The position numbers were made by a program, and so were the translations under genes. Below the pieces are notes generated by a model that worked only from the letters and a program-made list of their open reading frames with translations, ran no database searches and was not told where the DNA came from. A stretch of 49,893 nucleotides of DNA. Source: an uncultured Planctomycetaceae bacterium. Its GTDB lineage: Bacteria > Planctomycetota > Planctomycetia > Planctomycetales > Planctomycetaceae. Within the stretch, counting starts at the first letter, position 1, and each line of letters opens with the position of its first letter. The DNA is taken from NCBI GenBank assembly GCA_937916515.1, contig CALFSX010000266.1, positions 1 to 49,893 on the forward strand, read 5' to 3'. Positions 9,343 through 17,666 of this stretch are shown here, one piece after another.

Positions 9343-9669
9343 ACGTACTGATGTTTCAAATTCAATGGCCGCCAAAATTTGCCGCCACAAACTCAATCGG
9401 CATCAGTGCGTCACGCTTGGCTCCGAACTGGATTGGATTAGTTCAGAGCAAAAGTCAATTCGCGGACGTGGCCGGGATGCGTTCGAAAATGGCAATATTT
9501 TTCAGACAAATTCATGCACTGCCACGATCATTCTTTTGACGCGACGTTATTGAATATTGTGGCTTTGGAATGAGTCCACACCGCAAATTTGGAATGCTGC
9601 AGCGATGATGCTGAGTTCGAGGCAGTAGCCTGTCCGATAGGCGTTTGTCTTTAAATTACAGGATGCAAT
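9343..9669. other. Intergenic region, no gene seen
   Basis: This is about 327 bases between the RRM terminator and the next plus-strand gene. Short overlapping frames have no recognisable features. It presumably carries the promoter of the membrane protein gene at 9670. Confidence 0.5.
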
Positions 9670-10209
9670 ATGGAATATCTCTCAAATAATCCATGGCCGC
9701 TGATGGTGATGTTTGCCGGCATTGCCATCGTCGCGTTTCTTTCCGGAGTTTCCGCCGGGCGACGAATTGCCGCCGTTTGCATCGCGTTGATGGTGGGTGT
9801 GTATTTTCTGGAACAGTATCTGATATCGCCTCAGGAAATGGTGGAATCTGAACTGCACACCATGCTGTCGCATTTCAAGAATCGCGACGTACCGGCCATT
9901 TCAAAGCAGATCTCAAGTCAAAGTCCGGATCTTGCTACGATTGCGGAACAGGGGCTGGAACTTGTGGACATCAGCGAGTCGTTCCATATCAACAGCATTC
10001 ACGTAGAAATGCAGGACGACGGTTCAGCAACTGCCACGGTGCGTGCGAACGGAGATGTTACGTTGCGCCGAAACGGTGGTGGAACTCACGCCATACCAAA
10101 TTACTGGAAGACCGAATGGAAACAGGAATCAGATCAGTGGCGGCTATTTAAGGTGGTTCGCCTGAACCCGGTTAACGGAACTGAAATGGGTTACTTTTCA
10201 GCTCAGTAG
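9670..10209 (+). CDS. Two-TM membrane protein with NTF2-like soluble domain (hypothetical)
   Basis: A 179-residue protein I do not recognise by name. Two hydrophobic segments occupy about residues 9-27 (PLMVMFAGIAIVAFLSG) and 32-51 (RIAAVCIALMVGVYFLEQYL). A soluble domain follows: a helical part (SPQEMVESELHTMLSHFKNRDVPAISKQIS) and then alternating beta strands (INSIHVEMQDDGSATATVRANGDVTLRRNGG, KTEWKQESDQWRLFKVVRLNP). This alternation resembles the cystatin/NTF2 (SnoaL-like) fold, which is an inference from pattern only. The start ATG follows AGGATG-like sequence. The protein is probably anchored in the inner membrane with the domain on one side. Role unknown. Confidence 0.75.
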   Translation: MEYLSNNPWPLMVMFAGIAIVAFLSGVSAGRRIAAVCIALMVGVYFLEQYLISPQEMVESELHTMLSHFKNRDVPAISKQISSQSPDLATIAEQGLELVDISESFHINSIHVEMQDDGSATATVRANGDVTLRRNGGGTHAIPNYWKTEWKQESDQWRLFKVVRLNPVNGTEMGYFSAQ

Positions 10210-10313
10210 ACAGCGGCTGATTCTGGTTGACTTGTTATGTCTTCAACATTCGATGGTTGTCTTATCCGGGCGTTGCAAGGCATTCTATTCCTGCGGCACT
10301 TCTTGTGTTCAGT

Positions 10314-10363
10314 GAAAGCGAAAACGCTTTGAATGTCGCATTATCCGCGGCATCCAAAGCGTT
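10314..10363 (-). terminator. Probable rho-independent terminator of nagB-PIG-L
   Basis: On the minus strand, a 9-bp stem (AACGCTTTG at 10355-10363 with CAAAGCGTT at 10323-10331) continues inward as an imperfect second stem (GATGcCGC / GCGaCATT) around a 7-base loop. TTTTCGCTTTC follows. It lies 46 bases past the stop of the deaminase gene. The T-tract is interrupted, so efficiency is uncertain. Confidence 0.65.
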
Positions 10364-10408
10364 GTTCGTTGAGTCTGGTAATAGCAGACAGCCTAATCCC
10401 TGTTTGAC

Positions 10409-12346
10409 TTAGTCGTCCAGGCCCCAGACGCCGTCCCAGTGCACGAAGCCTTCAATGGCTTCGTATTCTGCCAGGCCCAGTGCATCATAGTCTCGAGCTG
10501 TTTTTGCATTGCGAGCTTCTGCGCGTTGCCAGAATTCTCGCATGTCAGGTCCAGGAAACAAAGCGCGGTCTTTTTGCGATTCGTGCTTAAAGATTGCCTG
10601 ACGTTTTCGTTCCACTTCGACGGGGCTAAGCGGGACGGCGACTTCAATCTGATGAATTGGCCATTCCTGCCACGCACCTCGATACAGCAGTACTCGACAT
10701 TCGCTGAACCAGTCGTCGTTACGGCAAACATCGCAGGCTTCGATGATGGCTTTCAAGCAGGTCCGGTGTGTTCCGTGAGGATCTGACAGATCCCCTGCAG
10801 CGTAAATCTGATGCGGCTTGATGTCTCGCAAAAGGTCCACAATGATCTTAATGTCTTCTTCACCGATCGGCTTCTTTTTAACTCGCCCAGTTTCATAGAA
10901 GGGCATGTCCAGGAAGTGGAGCTTTTCGTTGGGAACGCCGCAGCAGCGAGCTCCTGCACGGGCTTCGCCTCGACGGATGATGCCCTTGAGCTTCTGAACT
11001 TCGTCGCTATCAACCTGACCGGGGCTCTTCTTCTTCAGGAACTCGTCAATATGGCCTTCGAGAGATCGGACGGTTTCTGTGGCGATATCGAACGTTGTAC
11101 AGAATTCCGCTGCGAATTCGGCGAAGCGAATCGCGTCTTCATCGAAGACGGCAATATTGCCGGAAGTCTGGTACGCGATATGAACGTCGTGTCCCTGATC
11201 GGCCAGGCGAATCAGCGTGCCTCCCATTGAGATCACGTCGTCGTCCGGGTGTGGTGAGAAACAGATCACACGTTTGGGAAAAATGTGGTCGAATTTGCCA
11301 GGCCGGTCGCCGATTCGCTTGGCGTGATCGGGCTTACCACCGGGCCAGCCAGTTAACGTTGACTGCAGGTGGCGGAAGACTTCAAGGTTGATTTCGTAGG
11401 CAGAACCATATTCTGCCAGCAGTCCCTGCAGTCCTTCTTCGTTGTAATCGGCGTCTGTAAGTTTCAGGAGGGCCTTCTGCATTTTTTCGGCAAGCCAAAT
11501 AACAGCTCGACGAATCAATGCGGGCGTCCATTCAACGGATTCCACCAGCCATGGGAACGTTGAACGAGTCAGGCCACTGCCAGCGGCCTGGTCCAACAAC
11601 ACTTCCACGTTTCGGTGACGTTGCAGGTAAGTCGCTGGAACGGACGGGCTTTGTTCGCCTTCCACGGTGCGAGCGACAATGGGGGCCTTGTTTTCGCCGA
11701 ATGCCAGAATGAAGATCTTCCAGGCGTTCAGAATGGTGCCCACCCCCATCGTGATCGCTCGCCGAGGCACATTTTCTGCACCAAAGAAGTCGCTGGCGGC
11801 GTCTGTTCGAGTGACCGAGTCCAGGGTAATCAGGCGTGTGCGTGATGTTTCGTCAGAACCAGGTTCGTTAAATCCGATGTGGCCTGTTCGGCCAATCCCC
11901 AGCAACTGAATGTCAATTCCGCCAGCTGCTGTGATTTTTGCTTCATATTCCTGGCAGAAATCGTTGACAGCTTCTGGTGGAAGCGTGCCATCCGGGATGT
12001 TGACGTTTTCTTTGGGGATATCGATATGATCGAACAGGTGTTCGTTCATAAACCGCACGTAACTCTGCAGTTCCAGCGGTTGCATCGGAAAATATTCGTC
12101 CAGGTTGAAGGTCACTACGTTTTGGAAAGACAAGCCTTCCTCGCGGTGCATCCGAACCAATTCTGCGTAGATGCCGATCGGGGTTGAGCCGGTCGCCAGG
12201 CCCAAAACACACGATTTTTGTTTTTCAGCACGAGCTCGAATCAGCTCGGCAATCTGAGTAGCGACGTACTTTGAAGCGGCGACAGCATTGGGGAACACTT
12301 CGCATGGCAGACGTTCCAGCTTGCTGAGATCTTGAATGGCAGTCAT
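10409..12346 (-). CDS. nagB: Glucosamine-6-phosphate deaminase fused to PIG-L deacetylase-like domain
   Basis: A 645-residue two-domain enzyme. Residues about 15-275 are the NagB/SugI isomerase-deaminase fold that converts glucosamine-6-phosphate to fructose-6-phosphate and ammonia: GLATGSTPIGIY phosphate loop, FNLDEYF with the general-base Asp, and GIGRTGHIGFNEPGS with the catalytic His and Glu. The residue matching E. coli Asp141 (GNDGH) reads Thr here (GRTGH), which I believe is usual for the long fused class. Residues about 370-560 are a PIG-L/LmbE zinc-hydrolase domain, with SPHPDDDVISMGGTL and GDLSDPHGTHRTC supplying metal ligands. The combination suggests deacetylation and deamination of amino sugars in one polypeptide. 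Similar fusions occur in Bacteroidetes and planctomycetes. The gene stands alone, with a probable terminator downstream. Confidence 0.93.
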   Translation of the reverse strand: MTAIQDLSKLERLPCEVFPNAVAASKYVATQIAELIRARAEKQKSCVLGLATGSTPIGIYAELVRMHREEGLSFQNVVTFNLDEYFPMQPLELQSYVRFMNEHLFDHIDIPKENVNIPDGTLPPEAVNDFCQEYEAKITAAGGIDIQLLGIGRTGHIGFNEPGSDETSRTRLITLDSVTRTDAASDFFGAENVPRRAITMGVGTILNAWKIFILAFGENKAPIVARTVEGEQSPSVPATYLQRHRNVEVLLDQAAGSGLTRSTFPWLVESVEWTPALIRRAVIWLAEKMQKALLKLTDADYNEEGLQGLLAEYGSAYEINLEVFRHLQSTLTGWPGGKPDHAKRIGDRPGKFDHIFPKRVICFSPHPDDDVISMGGTLIRLADQGHDVHIAYQTSGNIAVFDEDAIRFAEFAAEFCTTFDIATETVRSLEGHIDEFLKKKSPGQVDSDEVQKLKGIIRRGEARAGARCCGVPNEKLHFLDMPFYETGRVKKKPIGEEDIKIIVDLLRDIKPHQIYAAGDLSDPHGTHRTCLKAIIEACDVCRNDDWFSECRVLLYRGAWQEWPIHQIEVAVPLSPVEVERKRQAIFKHESQKDRALFPGPDMREFWQRAEARNAKTARDYDALGLAEYEAIEGFVHWDGVWGLDD

Positions 12347-12802
12347 TGGTGGGATTCGTTGAGTTAAGATTTAAGTCTTACCCAAAAAAGATGCGACGGG
12401 CACGGTTCGCATCCTGGTCTGGGCGACAACGGAACGTTTTCGAGCGTCTGCTCGATTTCGGCCAACAGGCAGGGCCCGTATCCAAAAGGCCTCGGAAGCA
12501 CCAGATTCTACTCAATCCGTCGCACGATTCGATCTTGACCGTCATCATTCGCAAATATTGACAGATTCGCGGCCCGATGGAGCATTCAGGGGGCCGAACC
12601 GTTGCACCGCGCAGTCGACAAGTTTTGAGACAGGGTTTTCGAGTAGATTTGTCCTCTATTGACAACTACGATTCTGCTGTGGTTTACCGAAAGAGCTTGT
12701 TCCAGAGGGTGTGGCAAGCTAGGTTAGGCTGCATGCGGATGTGACACTTCTTTGTGTCCATCAGTGTTGAAGTCAAAGATATCGTCAGCAGGTGAGTGCC
12801 AA
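12347..12802. other. Divergent intergenic region nagB / STAS gene
   Basis: The region has about 456 bases. It must hold promoters for both divergent genes. A short hairpin (AGCTTG at 12694-12699 with CAAGCT at 12715-12720) lies about 80 bases before the STAS gene start. No gene is supported; frames at 12346-12561 and 12378-12665 look like chance. Confidence 0.45.
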
Positions 12803-13306
12803 ATGTCGTCAGCGAAAGCAGTGTTCGAATTCGAGAGATCCGGTAATTTGTTAATCGTTATACCTACCGGAAGCCTGATGGAGTTCCGCGACAGCGATGT
12901 AAGAAACGCTTACAACGAAACATACCGGTTGCTTAACGAACCAGACGTGATGCATCTGCTGGTCGATTTTAGCCAGCTAAACTACTTCGCTTCGACCTTT
13001 GTTGGCATGTTGATTCGGCTTGCCAGGAAAGCACGACAGGGCGGAGGCCAGGCCGTTTTGTGCAATTTGTCGGACAACATGAAGCAGATGATGAAGTCGC
13101 TGATGTTGTTGGAAAATACAAAGACAGACTTCTATTGGGTCGCATTTCCGTCGCGAGATGAAGCAATTGCTGCTTTGCCAATTGCCGCAGAAAATGGACC
13201 GTCTCAGGCTCACAAAGATCCACAGCCAACATCTGAAACGCCTGCTTCTTCAGCCGACAACACCGATGCAACTGCAGGCGGCGGATGGTCTCGCTACACC
13301 AAATAA
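12803..13306 (+). CDS. STAS-domain anti-sigma factor antagonist-like protein
   Basis: A cytosolic 167-residue protein of the SpoIIAA/RsbV type. The start ATG at 12803 is preferred over an upstream one because the STAS fold begins directly after it (AVFEFERSGNLLIVIPTGSLMEF). The conserved strand-loop LLVDFSQLNYFASTFVGMLIRLARKA (about residues 54-79) is where these proteins carry the phosphorylated Ser. In place of the usual D-S-S-G this protein has A-S-T-F, so Thr or Ser could be the phosphosite, or regulation may be lost. Residues about 130-167 form a low-complexity Ser/Pro/Ala tail. No anti-sigma kinase or sigma factor is adjacent, so partners must be elsewhere. It converges with the giant surface-protein gene, separated by hairpins. 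Confidence 0.85.
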   Translation: MSSAKAVFEFERSGNLLIVIPTGSLMEFRDSDVRNAYNETYRLLNEPDVMHLLVDFSQLNYFASTFVGMLIRLARKARQGGGQAVLCNLSDNMKQMMKSLMLLENTKTDFYWVAFPSRDEAIAALPIAAENGPSQAHKDPQPTSETPASSADNTDATAGGGWSRYTK

Positions 13307-13340
13307 AAATGGCCGCAACAGAACAATCTGTTACGGCCAT
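13303..13340 (-). terminator. Terminator-like hairpin between converging genes
   Basis: Arms 13309-13321 and 13328-13340 (ATGGCCG-c-AACAG / CTGTT-a-CGGCCAT) form a 12-bp stem with one mismatch and a 6-base loop. On the minus strand it is followed by TTTTTATTT (complement of 13301-13308), so it can end transcripts from the giant surface-protein gene. On the plus strand it overlaps the end of the STAS gene but lacks a T-tract. Confidence 0.7.
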
Positions 13341-13382
13341 CGATGTGAGTCGCACTTAGCCGGACAATGCCAAGTCTCTACC

Positions 13383-13449
13383 AGCCGCAAGGCGTTAGCC
13401 TCGGTTTTTTCCCCTGATTCGCAGAAACCGGGGCTAATGCCCTGCGGCT
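13383..13449. repeat. Long imperfect inverted repeat (intergenic)
   Basis: Left arm 13383-13408 (AGCCGCAAGGCGTTAGCCTC and on) and right arm 13424-13449 match in about 21 of 26 positions when one is reverse-complemented, around a 15-base loop. A GCCGC..GGC.TTAGCC..GGTTT hairpin of this kind resembles an interspersed palindromic repeat I associate with planctomycete intergenic regions (unverified memory). Only one copy was seen in this window. Confidence 0.75.
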
Positions 13450-13498
13450 CAGGTGGATCAAAGAAAACTGACGTTTCATCAAAACTGGTGCTCTCCAG

Positions 13499-16400
13499 TT
13501 AGATGCTGTCCAGAATCCTGCCGATGTCGGAGAAGACCACGAAATCGTCGTCGGCTGGTACTGATGTGAACCCATCTGCTCTAAGGCCTGACTGGCTTGC
13601 GGAAGCCTGCGAATCCACTGTCATGACCGTATCCGATGTGATTGATGTCACCTGCAGAGCTCGCCCGCTGATTTGAATGACGTCTCCTACCAGCAGTTCC
13701 GAAGTAAAGCTTGTGCCGTTGCCTGTAATCGTAGTGCTGTTTGCTGTGAGATTGACGGTGCCTGTCAGCTGAGTCAACGGCGAAGTTACTAGTGGCGTTT
13801 CTCCCAACGCGGACTGATTCAGCATCAGGCTGAGGTCAAATACCGGCAACTGATTGATGGCGTCAACGACGGACATTCCATTGCCCAGCACGCGTCCGAA
13901 TACGGTGTGTCCAACGGCTGGATTAGACGAAATTGCAGTGTCCAGGCCCGTGTTATTGGCAATGTTGATGAACCACTGACTTGTTCCACTGCTCGGCTGA
14001 CCTCCAATGAGTGCCATTGACAGAGTGCCGCGGAAGTTGGAATTACCCGCAAGCGAAGATTCGTTTGTGATTCCTCCTTTGGTTGGCACGTTTGAAGCAG
14101 CACTGTTGTTAACAGTAAATCCACCACCCTGAATCACAAAGTTAAATGGCGATCGGTGGACGATCAGATTCTGATAACTGCCGTCATCCACGTAAGACAG
14201 GAAGTTGGCAACTGTAATTGGAGCATCATCGTCCAGCAGTTCGACGTCGTAGAAGTCGTTTGTGCCGTCGTTGTTCAGGTCCTGATTGATTCCAAAGCGG
14301 ACGACTGTTCCCAGAGCAAGCTGGACTTCGAATGGCGATGATACGGTGTCAACACTTTCGGCAACGATCAGAGAACGAACCTGAACATAGTTTCGTCCTT
14401 CATTGTCGCTGTCGTTGGCCAGAGTCACTGTGACTGAGTAGTTACCAGAAGCATCGGCTGTGGTCGCCCCTTCGTCAAACGCACTGTCGCCGTTTGTGTC
14501 GACTTGTACGGTCGCGTTGGGGGCGGTTTGTCCGGTGATTGTGAAGGACGCATTCTTAGTGATAATCGCCCCAACTGTTTCTGCCACAGTGTTCGACGAT
14601 GTGTCGACCGTCAGCGAAAGGTTTTCATCGTTGGTTACGCCAATGTTCGCCATCACATCTGCGTGACCTGTTGCGGAAGCGGTCACAGTGGCAAGCGCGT
14701 TGGCTGCATAAAGACTGTTGTCAATGATATCCAGCGAAACGTTTGCCGTTGTCTCACCGGCGATAAATGTGACAGTGGCCGGGCCTGTCACAAGTGCCGG
14801 GTTTGAATATGCCAGATTGACTGTTTCGTCTGCGGCTGAGTTGTTTCGAGTTAACGTCAACGATGCACCACCAATACCGGCAGTTTCACTGACGGACAGC
14901 GCAGATGGTGTTAACGTAATTGTGGCAACGTCGTCGTTCGTTACAGTCACGCTGGTGGTGGCGGTGAAGAACCCGGAAGCTGCCGCAGAAACAATTGCCG
15001 TTCCATTTGCGGGAGATTCAACGATATTGTTGTCGACGGTGTCAAAGGTCACATTTACAGAAGCCTGGCCAGCCGGAATTGTGACAGACGTTGGTACCGC
15101 AAGACGGGTGTCACCGGTTCGAGTCAGTGTTACGACGACATCGGTTGAAGTGTCGACCGTGTTGCGCGAAATCACTGCGGAAACTGCCGCAGTGCCCGCA
15201 TTTTCTGCAACCACGTCAGATCCGGACAAAGCGATCGTCAATGCTGGATTGTCGTCGTCTGCTGCCACGATGGTTTCGGATCCGGAGCTGAATCCCGTTG
15301 CAGAGGCAATAACCGCCACCGTCAAGTCTCCGTCATCGATGTTTTCCTCAACGCCGGATACCTGCACCGTTGCTGAAGAGCTGCCGGCAGGAATGACGAC
15401 TGTGGTTGACGCATTTCCGGCAAACGTCACGCTGTCAGGATCCTGTGATGTGAGTGTGACAGTGAGTTCAGACGTCGTCGCTGAGTTTCTGCTGACTGTG
15501 ATGGTTGCCGTACTGTCGCTGCCGGTTTCCGTTATTGTTGGCGCTGAGAAGGCAACGGAAAGCTGTTCACTGTCATTATCAAGCACAACAACTGAGGTGT
15601 TGCCAGACGCAAGACCGGTTGCGGTGGCAGTAAGAGTAAACGTAACATCGCTGCCGACGGTTGTGTTACCAATTGTCGGAATACTAATTGTGGCGGATGA
15701 GTTTCCAGCCGCAATTGTCGCGGTGGCTGGAACCGTGAAGACTCCAGATGGAGAGCCTGTCAGGTTAACCACCAACGCTTCAGTCGTACTTCCTGTGCGA
15801 GTAATCGTGAAGTCTACGCTGTTGGATGTGCCAACCGTTGATGGGCCGCCTGTGTCTTCTTCGATTGTGCTGACATTTGCGGATACCGAAAGTGATTCCG
15901 CATCGTCGTCTGTGACTGTCAGTTCGATTGTCCTGGCGTTCAACCCGTTTGCTGTGGCAGTAATCGTAACCACTTCAGTGTTACCGACTGTCGTGTCGTT
16001 GACGGCGTTAAGTTGCACGGTGACCGATGTTTGTCCGGCTGGAATTGTAACCGTACTTTGGGCCAGCGTGAGTCTTGACGTGTTGGATGACGTTAGCTGA
16101 ACTTCCAGAGCTGTGTCTGAAGCCGATTCTCGCGATACTGTTAAAGTTGCTGCTCCATTTCCAGCGGCTTCCGAGATCGAAGTTGTGTTCAGAGCAAGCG
16201 ACAGTTGGGGATCAAATGCCAGAACGGCTGCTTCAGCAATCGCAATGGCCCCGGTGACAGCGTTGTTAATTCGAGACTCAATGGCCGCTGCATCGGCAAT
16301 TCGTCCGGAGAAGCTGGAACGTTTCAGTCCATCGAACGTAACGGTCGATGCGGTTTCGAGATTGTCTCGCCCGCCACCACCATAGGTTCGAAGACGATCA

Positions 16401-17239
16401 TAGAACGTGCTGGAACCTGTAATTTGAATGTTATCGCGACCGCCGCCGCCGAAGATGAAGCTTTTGTCTCCTACGTCTGACGAGTCAAAAACGATGATGT
16501 CGTTTCCGCCGTGTCCGGCAATTGTGATGTCGTCTACGAAAACTGAGTCGCGTAGTACGATGTTGTCTTCACCGCCAAGACCAACGATCGTGGTGTCTCG
16601 TCCGATACGAGAATTGTCAACGACGATATTGTCATTGTTGGAGCCACCTGAAACATAAAGGTCTCGACCGATTGTTGCCGAGCTAACGATCAAAGTGTCT
16701 GCTCCGCGAGCACCCAATATTGTCGCGTTTCGGCCAACAGTGGAATTCTGCAGACTGATTGTATCTGCACCTGAATTTCCATTGATGTGCAGGTTTCCGC
16801 TGATCGTGGATGAACCCATCACCGCAATCTGATCATTACCCGAACCACCGGAAATGAATGCGTTTCCGGGCAGCGTTACACCGTCGATGGTGAAGGTGTC
16901 ATTGCCATTATCAAGTGATGCGTACAGACTTCCCGGTATCGATGTTGAACCTGTGGCAAGTACAAAGTCGTTACTGCTGCCGTTGATTGTAGTGCCATCC
17001 GCTCCCCGAACGACGACATTTCCGCCATCCACAAGAATCTGCACTGAGTTATCAGCAGCGTCGCCGTTGATGAAGGCGGTCTGGCCGACTAACTGTGCTG
17101 TAACATTCCCTGCCAACAATGCTCGTTCTTCCAGTCGTTCCAGGCGGGCGACGGGAAGTGTTCCGGGAAGCCCCTGACTACGGCGGCCTTGAAATCGTTT
17201 GGCTGGCTTGGAAAGGTTGAAGAGACGGCGAAAGTTCAT
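13499..17239 (-). CDS. Giant exported Calx-beta protein with cyclophilin-type peptidyl-prolyl isomerase domain
   Basis: An extracellular protein of 1246 residues. The start ATG at 17237-17239 is preceded by AGGAAG. The basic N-terminus has no classic signal but carries LERLEERALLAG (residues 33-44), the LEER/LEDR-xLLA motif that opens many planctomycete surface proteins. Residues about 50-300 repeat short IxGxxxIxGxGGxDxI strands, like a right-handed beta-helix/RTX-type stack. From about 343 to 870 there are five Calx-beta-type modules, each with S(V/I)xE...A...TVSR...T(V)TIPAGxxxxxV and ending in DDD/NDD. An Ig-like segment (ASFTITGQTAPNATVQVD) follows. A cyclophilin domain (about 976-1130) contains ITVANFLSYVDDGSY, IVHRSPFNFVIQGGGF, RGTLSMAL and SQWFIN. 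A C-terminal beta domain follows. It likely mediates surface adhesion plus protein folding; the activity is inferred. Confidence 0.9.
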   Translation of the reverse strand: MNFRRLFNLSKPAKRFQGRRSQGLPGTLPVARLERLEERALLAGNVTAQLVGQTAFINGDAADNSVQILVDGGNVVVRGADGTTINGSSNDFVLATGSTSIPGSLYASLDNGNDTFTIDGVTLPGNAFISGGSGNDQIAVMGSSTISGNLHINGNSGADTISLQNSTVGRNATILGARGADTLIVSSATIGRDLYVSGGSNNDNIVVDNSRIGRDTTIVGLGGEDNIVLRDSVFVDDITIAGHGGNDIIVFDSSDVGDKSFIFGGGGRDNIQITGSSTFYDRLRTYGGGGRDNLETASTVTFDGLKRSSFSGRIADAAAIESRINNAVTGAIAIAEAAVLAFDPQLSLALNTTSISEAAGNGAATLTVSRESASDTALEVQLTSSNTSRLTLAQSTVTIPAGQTSVTVQLNAVNDTTVGNTEVVTITATANGLNARTIELTVTDDDAESLSVSANVSTIEEDTGGPSTVGTSNSVDFTITRTGSTTEALVVNLTGSPSGVFTVPATATIAAGNSSATISIPTIGNTTVGSDVTFTLTATATGLASGNTSVVVLDNDSEQLSVAFSAPTITETGSDSTATITVSRNSATTSELTVTLTSQDPDSVTFAGNASTTVVIPAGSSSATVQVSGVEENIDDGDLTVAVIASATGFSSGSETIVAADDDNPALTIALSGSDVVAENAGTAAVSAVISRNTVDTSTDVVVTLTRTGDTRLAVPTSVTIPAGQASVNVTFDTVDNNIVESPANGTAIVSAAASGFFTATTSVTVTNDDVATITLTPSALSVSETAGIGGASLTLTRNNSAADETVNLAYSNPALVTGPATVTFIAGETTANVSLDIIDNSLYAANALATVTASATGHADVMANIGVTNDENLSLTVDTSSNTVAETVGAIITKNASFTITGQTAPNATVQVDTNGDSAFDEGATTADASGNYSVTVTLANDSDNEGRNYVQVRSLIVAESVDTVSSPFEVQLALGTVVRFGINQDLNNDGTNDFYDVELLDDDAPITVANFLSYVDDGSYQNLIVHRSPFNFVIQGGGFTVNNSAASNVPTKGGITNESSLAGNSNFRGTLSMALIGGQPSSGTSQWFINIANNTGLDTAISSNPAVGHTVFGRVLGNGMSVVDAINQLPVFDLSLMLNQSALGETPLVTSPLTQLTGTVNLTANSTTITGNGTSFTSELLVGDVIQISGRALQVTSITSDTVMTVDSQASASQSGLRADGFTSVPADDDFVVFSDIGRILDSI

Positions 17240-17666
17240 TTGTCTTCCTGAGAGCTCGGTTGTGTGCGTCAACGATTCAAGTAGCAGATGAAATACTGCC
17301 ACAGACTGAAAATACAGGGTTCTGAGTAGTTTCGACGTCTCATCGCTCCGAATCTAACCCGTTCACACCGCGTGGGCGACTTTTACGAATACGCAGTATG
17401 AATAGAATGGAGGTAATGGATGAGTCGCGCGTGCGGTTTGTGCAGTTTACCTGTATTGACTCGTTGAGCCATGGCTCCTGTTCGAAAATACGCATGGAAG
17501 CCCGATTTTTTGGGCGTCTTTCAGGAAATGCGCGAAACGAATCAGCTTTCGAAAAGCTGAATTCTGAACAGGTGCTGGCGAATGTGGGTTTTGCGGGATT
17601 CAGCCCGGAACTTGCAACGGACTGTGAATCATCGGAGCCCCGGACCTTTCTGCGCGAGGCACCCCG
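17240..17666. other. Intergenic region upstream of the giant surface-protein gene
   Basis: The region has about 427 bases. It contains a short perfect hairpin near 17543-17559 (CAGCTTT/AAAGCTG with a CGA loop) without a T-tract. A plus-strand frame at 17398-17682 has no family features. The promoter of the surface-protein gene should lie here. Confidence 0.45.

Noticed and set aside
14718-16100. A 460-codon open frame on the plus strand inside the giant surface-protein gene
   Set aside because: It is exactly antisense to the Calx-beta repeats. The Thr/Val/Asp-rich sense codons leave few stops on the other strand. The translation has no fold signature and the sense frame is clearly real.
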